A stretch of 16,162 nt of DNA from assembly GCA_050263095.1 (NCBI GenBank), contig JBLNEW010000017.1, positions 1 through 16,162 on the forward strand, read 5' to 3'. Under the pieces are notes generated by a model. It worked only from the letters and a program-made list of their open reading frames with translations. It did no database searches and was not told where the DNA came from. Both the position numbers and the translations under genes were made by a program. Positions 1 through 7,148 of the stretch are shown piece by piece. Origin of the DNA: FEB-35 sp050263095. GTDB lineage: Bacteria; Desulfobacterota; Deferrimicrobia; Deferrimicrobiales; Deferrimicrobiaceae. How positions within the stretch are numbered: the stretch's first letter is position 1; every line of letters begins with the position of its first letter.

Positions 1-1813
1 AAAGGGGATTGAACTCGTTGAAGGACAGGTCGGCCGGCCCGGACCCGCTCAAGACGGAAAAGTTGCTCTCGGCCAGGTGCGGTTGCACCGGCGTTATGTT
101 GATCGGCTGGAGCAGCTGCGATTGCAGGAGCTCGCTTACCCTGGCGATCTCGTGGCGAGGGAGCGCGGAGTAGGAATCGGAAAGGAACCTGTGGGCGGAA
201 TAATTGGCCGGGTCCGCGTTGAGCGATTTCCATCCTTCCGCCAGCGCCAGTTGCCGGAATCCCAGGTCGTCGTATATGCGGCCAAGGCTCGCGCTGCGCG
301 CCGCGAGATCTTCGTCCAGCAGAAGCTTCGACCGGTACACCGCACGGTTGTCGTTGAGCGACACCGATTTCTGGAGATCGCGCAGCGCCTCGACCGGCCG
401 GTTCAGGGTCTGCTTCCGGATCGCGTCGTAGAAATAAGGCGTGGGGTCGTTCGGGTCCAGTTCCTTGGCCATATCGAGCTGGGTGGATGCCGGCTTGTCG
501 CGCTTCTCCTCGTGGTAGGCTTTCCCCAGGTAGCTGCGGATGAGGGAGTTCTGCGGATCGAGGCTTGCCGCGATCTCGATATGCTCCCGTCCGCCGGACA
601 GGTCCCCCTCCCTGATCATCGCGAGCCCCAGGCCCATGCGCGGGAGGGGATCCGCCTGGTCCAGCCCGATCGCCTTCCCGAAAGCTTCGATGGAAGCCCT
701 GGTGTCGACCTGGGCCAGGTACGCGAAACCAAGGACCGTCTGCGCCCGCGCGAGCCCGGGGGAAATCCCCGCTGCCTTCTTCGCATCGTTCAACGCATCG
801 TCCAATTCGCCGAAGGACATCCGTATCTCGGCCAGCCGTGCCCATGCGAGGGCGTTCGCCGGGTCCGTCTTCACGGCGTCGCGCAGGTTCCCCAACGCGC
901 CGGCGAGGTCGAATCGGGCCTGCAGCGCATACGACATCGCGATACGCGCGGAAGCGGATTGCGGGTCGGCCTGCGCCGCTTTATTCGCGAGTTCCAGGGC
1001 CTTGTCCTTCTCGTTCCGGGCGACCGCGATGACCGATTGCAGCGCAAGGGCGGAACTATGCCCCGGCGCTTTTTCGAGGACTTCCGCTAACTCCGCACCG
1101 GCCTCATCCACTCGGCCGACCGACAACAGGTTCGAAGCCCGCACGACCCGGTCGGCTGCCGCGTCCTGCCCGCCGGGCGGCAAGGAGAGGACGGGGGGAT
1201 AGAAGATCGTCCACTGCACGGCGTCCCGCGGGCGCGCCACGATACGAACCGCAGGCGCCTTTCCCGCCTCGGCAACGCCGGACATGCCGCTCGTGAGCAG
1301 AAGGCCGCCTTCCATGTTGGACGCCAGCACGCGTCCTTCGAAGACCGAAAGGAGCGTTTTCCCTGTTTCCACCGCCGCGAGGAATTCGGTTCCCTCCACG
1401 CCGGCGTTCACGAACGGGGTGTGGACGTTGAACTTCCGCGGGGTGCGGCTGATGAAATACGCGGCCCCCAGGATCAGGTCGACGATCGAGGGCCGCTCCT
1501 TCTGCGGATCGGTGAACTTGACCGTCGTGTTCTGGTCCAGGCGCACCAGAGTCTCGTTCGGCAGGAGAAGGTCCGCCCTGCCGCGCTCCTTCACGCTCAG
1601 GGTGTCCCCCGGGCACAGGGTCTCCTTGAACAGGGCGGGACGCGGCTTCGTTTCGCCCGCCCCTTGGACCTGCACGCTTCCCTGCACCGATACCACTTTC
1701 GCCGCCCATTGGCCGCACGTCTGCGCCGTCGCGGCGCCTGAAGACATCGTTGCGGCGAATATCAAGGCAAAGAACGCCGCCGCAGCCGGTTTCCCCATTC
1801 GATCGTTTTTCAT
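1..1813 (-). CDS. Secreted FecR-domain and TPR protein, 3' end beyond the window
   Basis: The open frame runs from ATG at 1813 to the left edge without a stop: 604 complete residues, C-terminus missing. Residues 1-31 look like a signal peptide (basic start, Ala/Phe-rich core, cleavage near ATAQ). A FecR-type beta domain covers about 38-165, with the typical motif HTPFVNAGVEGTEF at 131-144. The motif WTIFYPP at 201-207 follows, then about seven TPR-like helical repeats from 225 to 490. The last visible stretch (565-604, with PINITPVQPHLAES and GPADLSFNEFNPL) resembles the linker found before an outer-membrane barrel in FecR/TPR proteins of Deltaproteobacteria; this part is recollection of the family. 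It lies 18 bases behind the cyclase and is probably co-transcribed. I infer a periplasmic or outer-membrane scaffold, possibly sensory. The exact role is unknown. The domain call is firm. Confidence 0.85.
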   Translation of the reverse strand, partial: MKNDRMGKPAAAAFFALIFAATMSSGAATAQTCGQWAAKVVSVQGSVQVQGAGETKPRPALFKETLCPGDTLSVKERGRADLLLPNETLVRLDQNTTVKFTDPQKERPSIVDLILGAAYFISRTPRKFNVHTPFVNAGVEGTEFLAAVETGKTLLSVFEGRVLASNMEGGLLLTSGMSGVAEAGKAPAVRIVARPRDAVQWTIFYPPVLSLPPGGQDAAADRVVRASNLLSVGRVDEAGAELAEVLEKAPGHSSALALQSVIAVARNEKDKALELANKAAQADPQSASARIAMSYALQARFDLAGALGNLRDAVKTDPANALAWARLAEIRMSFGELDDALNDAKKAAGISPGLARAQTVLGFAYLAQVDTRASIEAFGKAIGLDQADPLPRMGLGLAMIREGDLSGGREHIEIAASLDPQNSLIRSYLGKAYHEEKRDKPASTQLDMAKELDPNDPTPYFYDAIRKQTLNRPVEALRDLQKSVSLNDNRAVYRSKLLLDEDLAARSASLGRIYDDLGFRQLALAEGWKSLNADPANYSAHRFLSDSYSALPRHEIARVSELLQSQLLQPINITPVQPHLAESNFSVLSGSGPADLSFNEFNPL

Positions 1814-1822
1814 CCCCCCCCC
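1814..1822 (-). promoter_or_regulatory. G9 homopolymer in the ribosome binding site of the FecR/TPR gene
   Basis: On the minus strand the sequence between the cyclase stop (TAG, 1834-1832) and the next ATG reads CTTTTCAAA followed by nine G and then ATG. AAAGG is the only Shine-Dalgarno-like stretch, so its spacing to the ATG is set by the length of the G run. A length change by slippage would alter spacing but not frame. Whether the run varies in nature, or is a sequencing inaccuracy, cannot be decided here. Confidence 0.6.
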
Positions 1823-1831
1823 TTTGAAAAG

Positions 1832-4087
1832 CTATTTATTATCCATCCGCACCGCCCCGTCCCACGGCTCGCCAGGCGGATGCTTGCGGAAGCGCGCGCA
1901 CAGGTCGGCGTGGAAGCGCGACGGCCCGTCCGCACCGAGGCTGCCGGCGACCTCCAGGAACATTTTTTCCGCCTCCTCCCACCGGCGTCCTCGGAACGCC
2001 TCGAGGGCTTCCTTGAAACGCCGGCACGCGATCAGTTGCGGCTCTGTCGAGTCCGCCATGCGGCAGACGATCTCATGTACTACGACCGGCTTCGATTTGC
2101 CGGCCATGAGAAATTTGCCGACCTCCCGCGTGAGAAAGCCGTCCAGGCGGAGGGCGACCTCTTCCGAGGCCAGAACGCTTGTCAAGAGGTGCTTGTTCAG
2201 CCCCTCGATCCTGGAAGCCGTGTTCACGATGTCGCCGACGGGGCGGTATTCGTAGTGTCCGGCGGCCCCGATGTTGCCCAGCATGATGTGCCCGGCATGA
2301 AGCCCAATGCGGGTCCGAAGAGGGGCGGAGCGGGAGGAAGGGTCGAAGCGCCGCATTGCGCTGGCGATGTCGAGCGCGGCGAGGCAGGACCTGTCCTTCA
2401 ACGCCTGGTCGGGGCGGGCGGCCACCCATAGCGCCAGCATGGAATCCCCGATGACGTTCGACACGACCCCGCCGTGCCGCCGCACCGGGGCGAAGACCTC
2501 CTCGTAGTACCGGTTCATGAAGCTGCCGAGCGCCTTCGGCTCCATCGATTCCGCCAGGGAGGTGTAATGTTCGGCGTCCGTGGCGAGGCAGATTCCGTAG
2601 ACCAGACGGTTGCTCGCCTTTAGGTCGGCGATGTTTTTCGCCAGCCGGTCCACGACGTCGTTGGGCAGGTAATGCTCGAACGCCTTGCGTATGTTTTTCC
2701 GCTCGCGGTTCGAATCGACGTAGTTCCAGAGCACCGTCGCCCCCAGCGCGAAGGGCGCCTGGAAGAACAGCGGGATCGTAACCGGATACCAGAGGCCGGC
2801 GGCGGCGAAATGACGGCCGGCGGCGGCGAGATACAGGATGCACGCCCCCGTCGCTCCGAGCGCGGCGACTAGCGGGGGGAACAGCCGGCAGAGGGCGCCG
2901 ATCGCCAGCCCCCACACGAAGACAAGCGCGATGCGGGCACGATGGTCCAATGGCCGCACCGGCAGGTCCTCGATCATGTTTCCGAACGCGGTAGCCGCGA
3001 TTTCGACGCCGCTCAAGTCAAGCCCGTCGGACCGGGAGAAGACCGTGTAGAACCCGTCCTTCTGATCCGGTTGCCATGATTCCGAGGACCCCACGAAAAC
3101 GGCCTTGCCGCTCACGTCGATCGCCTCCGGGCCTGCGTCGCTTCCGGATTTTTCAAGAAAACGGTAATAAGGGATCGTCCGCACCGTGCGCGGGGGCCCG
3201 TAGAAATTCAGCCACCTGGACTCGTCGCTCTGGTACATGCGGACAAGCGAGGCGATCAGCCTGCGTTTGGCAGGGTCCGTAGGGACCGTGGGGGACCTCC
3301 GGAGCTCCTCCATCATCCGCTCGCCTATGGCGGGATCGCCCTCGAAGATCATCCGTGTTTCCCTGATGCCCGCCACGATCCCGCCGGCGCCGGGAGGGCT
3401 TTCGCCTTCGAGTGCCGGCCTGCCCGGAATATCCCTCCTCGCCCGCTCCAAAAGGGCCCTGAAATCTCCGTGTACCGGCCTCGCGAATATCTGGAACGCC
3501 ACTACCGGCATAGTCGGCGTCTCTCCGGCCCCCGTCCGGAACGTCCAGCCCCTGTTCACCTTGAAGGGGATCCTGGGCAGAGGGAAGGGCGCCAGCGCGG
3601 CGGCGGCCCGGGAAAGGGGCTGAATCGAGGGTACGGTCTTCGCTATGCCGAGCCCGGGGGCCGGCGCATCTTCCTTGTCGGTCAGGGACACGGTTCCAAC
3701 CTGCATGCGCTGGCAAAGGATCACGTTGCCCGCCCTTTCCACGGCGTCGGCGAAAATTCGATCCTCGCGCCCGGAGCGCGGCTCCTCGAAAAATATGTCG
3801 AATGCGATGACCGATGCGCCGCCGGCGCTGAGCCTTGCGGTGAGGTCTGCGTGCATGGAGCGGGGCCATTTCCGCAGATCGTTCGGCAGCCCGAAACGGT
3901 CCGCGGACGCCTTGTCGATGCTTACGACTAGCACCTCGCCGGGCGGAGGTCTTGACCCCCTCATATGGAACAGGAGCTCAAGGTCCAGGCTTTCCCCGAG
4001 TGCGATCCAGAATGGAGTGAGGCCGGCCAAGACGCCGGCGATTCCCGTTGCAAGACCGAGGATTGCCGCTTTGGAATAACGGGACAC
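1832..4087 (-). CDS. CHASE2-domain transmembrane adenylate/guanylate cyclase (class III)
   Basis: The protein has 751 residues and a GTG start. A GGGAG box 7 bases upstream supports that start. The order is: one membrane helix (about 8-30), an extracytoplasmic CHASE2 sensor domain (about 35-365), three closely spaced membrane helices (about 383-455), a linker with the motif EHYLPNDVVDRL (471-482), and a class III cyclase domain (about 495-680). Metal-binding aspartates are D504 (ATDAEHYT) and D548 (GDSMLALW). Transition-state N622 and R626 (VNTASR) are present. The usual base-selecting Lys position is N544 and the usual Asp/Thr position is R615 (YEYRPVGD), so ATP or GTP preference cannot be read off. 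It should make a cyclic nucleotide at the inner membrane in response to a periplasmic signal. It heads a two-gene unit with the FecR/TPR gene, which may be the sensory partner or the effector. Confidence 0.92.
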   Translation of the reverse strand: MSRYSKAAILGLATGIAGVLAGLTPFWIALGESLDLELLFHMRGSRPPPGEVLVVSIDKASADRFGLPNDLRKWPRSMHADLTARLSAGGASVIAFDIFFEEPRSGREDRIFADAVERAGNVILCQRMQVGTVSLTDKEDAPAPGLGIAKTVPSIQPLSRAAAALAPFPLPRIPFKVNRGWTFRTGAGETPTMPVVAFQIFARPVHGDFRALLERARRDIPGRPALEGESPPGAGGIVAGIRETRMIFEGDPAIGERMMEELRRSPTVPTDPAKRRLIASLVRMYQSDESRWLNFYGPPRTVRTIPYYRFLEKSGSDAGPEAIDVSGKAVFVGSSESWQPDQKDGFYTVFSRSDGLDLSGVEIAATAFGNMIEDLPVRPLDHRARIALVFVWGLAIGALCRLFPPLVAALGATGACILYLAAAGRHFAAAGLWYPVTIPLFFQAPFALGATVLWNYVDSNRERKNIRKAFEHYLPNDVVDRLAKNIADLKASNRLVYGICLATDAEHYTSLAESMEPKALGSFMNRYYEEVFAPVRRHGGVVSNVIGDSMLALWVAARPDQALKDRSCLAALDIASAMRRFDPSSRSAPLRTRIGLHAGHIMLGNIGAAGHYEYRPVGDIVNTASRIEGLNKHLLTSVLASEEVALRLDGFLTREVGKFLMAGKSKPVVVHEIVCRMADSTEPQLIACRRFKEALEAFRGRRWEEAEKMFLEVAGSLGADGPSRFHADLCARFRKHPPGEPWDGAVRMDNK

Positions 4088-4239
4088 TGGACAACTCCCG
4101 GATTACATCGCGGACTTTCCTATCCCCAAAAAGGTATAACGATGTTCTGAAAATATCAAGCGGAGGATCGAGCGGGTTTCATCGACAATAAATTCTTTTT
4201 GGATAATAGCCTGATTGCGTGGGTTCGGTGAAGCCGGAC
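4088..4239 (-). promoter_or_regulatory. Leader and probable promoter region of the cyclase operon
   Basis: This 152-base gap between the nucleotidyltransferase stop and the cyclase start is clearly more AT-rich than its surroundings and contains no gene. On the minus strand a TTGATA (4159-4154) and a TATACC (4138-4133) could form a sigma70-type -35/-10 pair. The 15-base spacer is short and the -10 matches at only 4 of 6 positions. I see no convincing terminator hairpin after the upstream gene, so some read-through from the 7074-4240 operon is possible. Confidence 0.3.
4095..4099 (-). promoter_or_regulatory. Ribosome binding site fixing the GTG start of the cyclase
   Basis: The minus strand reads GGGAG, then TTGTCCA (7 bases), then GTG at 4087. 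No ATG in frame gives a better arrangement, so GTG is taken as the start. Confidence 0.65.
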
Positions 4240-5142
4240 TCAGGTAATCCCGACGCGCCTCCTGGGGGTGAGAATCGAGTTGGAAAGCTCCTGTCCAGCC
4301 GCGAGGGCGGCGCCCGGCCATATAATGGCGCGGGTTACGGTCGCATCCTCGCCCACGGAAGCGCCCTCCTCCACGACGGCATCGGGTCCGATGCGCGCGC
4401 CGGGCGCGATTTTCGCCCGCGGGGATATGTATACGCTTTGGTTTTTCTCCGAAAGCAGCGCGAGCGTCCCGTTCAAATAGTCGGCGGGCGAGCCGAATTC
4501 CCTGAAATAGCCCGACGAGAGGAATCCGAAGATCGGCGCGCCTTCGCGGATAAGCGGCGTGTGCGTCTCGCGGACGATGCAAGAGGTTTTCCCCTCGGGG
4601 ATCCTGCCCAGCAGTTCCGGCTCCAGGATCTGGAACCCCGTGTAAAAACCCGAGCGGATGCCTCCTCCCGCATCGCTGCCGAAGCCGGATATCCGCCCAT
4701 CCTCGTCTATCCACACGGGCGTGTATCGTTTCCCGGGATCGGGGAACAGGATCAGGGTGGCCATGGCCTGTTTCCCGCGGTGGAACGCGAGGGCGGAGGC
4801 GAACGGGAACCGGACCACGGTGTCGGAGTTGGCTGTTACGAACGTCCCGCCCGAAAGGAGCTTCCCGGCGTTCCGGATCCCTCCGCCTGTCCCCAGGATC
4901 TCCGGCTCGACGGTGTATTGCAGGCCGATCCTCTTCCCCGCCCAACCGCTGATGCGTTGCTGTATCAGCTTGGGCTGGCGGTGCAGGTTCAGGACGAACT
5001 CCCTGACCCCGGCACGGTATAGAAACTCCATGTTGTAGGAACACAGCGGGCGTCCCAGGACCGGAACGATCGGCTTGGGCAGCTCGTAGGAGAGGGGACG
5101 CAGGCGGGTTCCGTGCCCCGCGGCCAGTATCATCCCTTTCAT
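4240..5142 (-). CDS. murU: MurU-like sugar-1-phosphate nucleotidyltransferase with beta-helix tail
   Basis: The protein has 300 residues. It starts at the ATG that overlaps the upstream kinase stop (ATGA); reading further upstream in frame only translates the kinase gene out of frame. The N-terminal Rossmann nucleotidyltransferase domain (1-230) has the loop AAGHGTRLRP (7-16), PKP with K23, GTGGGIRNAG (84-93) for base recognition, and the metal-binding D107 in NSD. The GSPADYL motif at 217-223 is also typical. Residues 237-300 show hexapeptide repeats (IAPGARIGPDAVVEEGASVG), a left-handed beta-helix. Pseudomonas MurU (MurNAc-1-phosphate uridylyltransferase) is only about 220 residues and lacks such a tail. 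Because it is translationally coupled to an AmgK-like kinase, UDP-MurNAc synthesis in peptidoglycan recycling is the best guess. Another NDP-sugar product, such as GDP-mannose or NDP-heptose, is possible. The family is firm; the substrate is inferred. Confidence 0.8.
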   Translation of the reverse strand: MKGMILAAGHGTRLRPLSYELPKPIVPVLGRPLCSYNMEFLYRAGVREFVLNLHRQPKLIQQRISGWAGKRIGLQYTVEPEILGTGGGIRNAGKLLSGGTFVTANSDTVVRFPFASALAFHRGKQAMATLILFPDPGKRYTPVWIDEDGRISGFGSDAGGGIRSGFYTGFQILEPELLGRIPEGKTSCIVRETHTPLIREGAPIFGFLSSGYFREFGSPADYLNGTLALLSEKNQSVYISPRAKIAPGARIGPDAVVEEGASVGEDATVTRAIIWPGAALAAGQELSNSILTPRRRVGIT

Positions 5143-6221
5143 GGCGGCGCCTCGGCCGCTGCCTTCGAGGCGAGCGCCGAAAGGATCGGGAGCAGCTTCC
5201 TGGACAGCCGGCGCATCCGCGGATTCCGTTCGAAATTGGCCGCAAGGTACGCCACCGTGGGGGGGATGAACCGGAGATAGAACGACTTTCCGCGGTTGAA
5301 GGCCTGGTTGCCGAATGTGCCGATCGCTTTCACGTTCCGCTGGAGCGCGGCCAGGTCGAAGCGCCACGAGAACGCGGCGGCGTCTCCGAGCACAGCCTTG
5401 AGACCTACGGTCGAAGCGTGCCGGTAGGCGTAGCACAGGTGCTCGACCGACTTTTCAGGAAGCGTGACGTACGAGTCCCGGAGCAGCGAGCAGAGATCGT
5501 AGAAGGCGGTGCCCATCCTCGCGTCCTGGAAGTCGAGGATACGCAGGTCCGGCCGGCCCCCCGCCGACGGAAGGACCATGACGTTGCGGCTGTGGTAGTC
5601 GCGGTGTGCGAGGACGCGCGGCAGCGCCGCAAGCTCCTCCAGGAAAGGCAGGAACCGGTCTTCTATCGCGCGCTCCTCATTGTCGGAAAGCGCGATCCCG
5701 CCGTATCCGCGGACCGCGTGCTCGAAGAAGAAGTCGATCTCCCAGGCGAATTTCTCGACGTCGAACGCAAGCCTGGACGGGATGGCGTTCCCGTCCAGGG
5801 CCCTGGTCCCGTCCAGCTGCATGCGCACGAGGATCTCCAGGCACCGCTCGTAGAGCGGGATGTAGTCCTCCTCGTCCCGGGCGGCCTTTGCGCGGTCTTC
5901 GAGCATGGTGTCGCCGGCGTCCTCCAGGAAGAGGAGCCTGTCTTCCGGCCTTGCGACGTAGATTTCCGGCACGGGCACTCCCGCCTTGCGCAGATACCGG
6001 TGCACGTTGACGAACGGCAGCTCCCCGCCCGGCGGGACATCCTCGGGATAGAGCATCATGACCATGGACGCCAAGGGCGAACCTGGCGTCAAGCTGATGC
6101 GGTAATAGCGCCGGGTCGATGCGTCGCCGGCCAGCTCGGCGACGCGGGACAGCCGCGCCGGAGCCCCGAAGTAGCCGGAAAGGGTCGCCTCGATCGCCCG
6201 ATCGTCAACCGGAGCGACCAT
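5139..6221 (-). CDS. amgK: AmgK-like sugar kinase (aminoglycoside phosphotransferase fold)
   Basis: The protein has 360 residues from ATG at 6221, four bases after the stop of the epimerase gene. A longer in-frame start at 6260 would overlap that gene and adds a non-conserved leader. The catalytic loop HRDYHSRN (206-213) supplies D208 and N213, and DFQDA (230-234) supplies the magnesium-binding D230. YDLCSLLRDSYV (241-252) and LEDAGDTML (99-107) closely match AmgK proteins as I remember them. AmgK phosphorylates the anomeric position of MurNAc (and GlcNAc), bypassing fosfomycin-sensitive de novo synthesis in Pseudomonas. Its stop overlaps the start of the MurU-like gene, mirroring the amgK-murU pair. 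Resistance to aminoglycosides is unlikely given this context. Other sugars remain possible as substrate. Confidence 0.8.
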   Translation of the reverse strand: MVAPVDDRAIEATLSGYFGAPARLSRVAELAGDASTRRYYRISLTPGSPLASMVMMLYPEDVPPGGELPFVNVHRYLRKAGVPVPEIYVARPEDRLLFLEDAGDTMLEDRAKAARDEEDYIPLYERCLEILVRMQLDGTRALDGNAIPSRLAFDVEKFAWEIDFFFEHAVRGYGGIALSDNEERAIEDRFLPFLEELAALPRVLAHRDYHSRNVMVLPSAGGRPDLRILDFQDARMGTAFYDLCSLLRDSYVTLPEKSVEHLCYAYRHASTVGLKAVLGDAAAFSWRFDLAALQRNVKAIGTFGNQAFNRGKSFYLRFIPPTVAYLAANFERNPRMRRLSRKLLPILSALASKAAAEAPP

Positions 6222-6225
6222 CGGG

Positions 6226-7074
6226 CTACCGGCCCCCGTCGAAAACCCGGGCGAGGGCATCGCTGCACTCGGCGAGGATCTCTTCGTAATTCTTGTAGAA
6301 CGCTCCTTCGCCCCGGGTGTAGTCCCTCAGCTCCACGGTGAATGCCCCGTCGAATCCTACCTCCCTCAAAGCGCCTACGGTCCGGTCCCATGCTATCGAT
6401 CCCCGCCCCGGGACGAAATGGTCGTCGTTTACGGCATGGTTGTCGGAGGCGTGGACGTGGATCAGCCGCTCCCCCGACGCGCGGATGGCGTTGAGGACGT
6501 TTTCCTGTATGTTGGCGTGCCCCAGATCGAGGCAGAGCCCGACGCGCTCGGGAGCGTGGCGATGCACGATGTCGAGAATGACTTCCACCCTCCCGGAAGA
6601 AAGGGGGGTGTTCTCTACGGCGAACCGTACGTTCCCGGGCACCGACGCGAGCAGCTCGTTAAGGGACGACAGGAAAGCGGCCCATCGGCGGGGGTACCAT
6701 TTTTCGGCGGGAAAGTTGGTGTGCACCACCATGGTCCCTCCGCCGCGGTGCGAAAGCCAGCGCGCCGCCTTCGCGGTCGCGGCCACAGAAGCCAGGCGGT
6801 GTTCTTCCTCCTCCGATGACAGGGAGAACCAGCGGTCCTTCCTGTAGGTCCTGACATCGGGATAAAGCGGTGCATGGACGCTTGCGATCCGCACCCGCTT
6901 CGAGGCGAGGATGTCTGCGATCCGGTCGGCCTCCGCCGTGTCGCCGTACGGAAAATGAGGAGGCATCGCCCAAAGCTCCGCGGAGGAAAATCCGAAACGT
7001 CCGAACATGGAAGCGATCGATTCGTCGAGGTCGTTGAACACGAAGAGGTGGGTCGAAAGCGAAATCTCCATCAT
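6226..7074 (-). CDS. Sugar phosphate isomerase/epimerase-like TIM barrel (AP endonuclease 2 superfamily)
   Basis: The protein has 282 residues. It starts at tandem ATG codons (7074 or 7071), with AAGGA at 7087-7083 eight bases upstream. The pattern is that of the xylose isomerase-like TIM barrel family. Candidate metal ligands and active-site residues are H67 (SVHAP), H118 (VVHTN), E154 (AVENT), D183 and H186 (LDLGHAN), H206/H208 (LIHVHASDN) and E248 (VELRD). No signal peptide is visible, so the protein is cytoplasmic. It is the first gene of a three-gene operon with the AmgK-like kinase (4-base gap) and the MurU-like transferase. I do not recognise a specific substrate. The context suggests isomerisation or epimerisation of the sugar that is then phosphorylated and activated. 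An endonuclease IV role is less likely, because the usual full set of DNA-repair motifs is not apparent. Confidence 0.82.
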   Translation of the reverse strand: MMEISLSTHLFVFNDLDESIASMFGRFGFSSAELWAMPPHFPYGDTAEADRIADILASKRVRIASVHAPLYPDVRTYRKDRWFSLSSEEEEHRLASVAATAKAARWLSHRGGGTMVVHTNFPAEKWYPRRWAAFLSSLNELLASVPGNVRFAVENTPLSSGRVEVILDIVHRHAPERVGLCLDLGHANIQENVLNAIRASGERLIHVHASDNHAVNDDHFVPGRGSIAWDRTVGALREVGFDGAFTVELRDYTRGEGAFYKNYEEILAECSDALARVFDGGR

Positions 7075-7148
7075 CGCGCCATTCCTTGTGCACGGTAACG
7101 CATAATCGCGATAATATCATTGTATCCCAGAGGAGGACACCGGCGCGC
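7075..7148. promoter_or_regulatory. Divergent promoter region between epimerase operon and lytic transglycosylase
   Basis: This 74-base AT-rich stretch separates two divergent units. On the plus strand TTGTGC (7086-7091) and GATAAT (7110-7115), 18 bases apart, form a plausible promoter for the transglycosylase, with a good -10 and a poor -35. On the minus strand TACAAT (7124-7119) is a good -10 match for the epimerase operon, without a recognisable -35. Shared control of the two units would be logical if both serve murein turnover. This is prediction from motif likeness only. Confidence 0.4.
7129..7136 (+). promoter_or_regulatory. Ribosome binding site of the lytic transglycosylase
   Basis: AGAGGAGG is a near-perfect anti-16S match 12 bases before GTG at 7149. 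The spacing is slightly long, but this GTG is the only in-frame start directly in front of the signal peptide. The upstream in-frame TTG at 7086 lies inside the promoter region and would put a non-hydrophobic leader ahead of the signal sequence. Confidence 0.6.

Noticed and set aside
4200..4240. Possible terminator hairpin after the MurU-like gene
   Set aside because: Only three contiguous base pairs can form and no T run follows on the minus strand.
5143..5436. N-terminal extension of the nucleotidyltransferase by 98 codons
   Set aside because: This stretch is the kinase gene read out of frame; the ATGA overlap start gives a complete nucleotidyltransferase fold.
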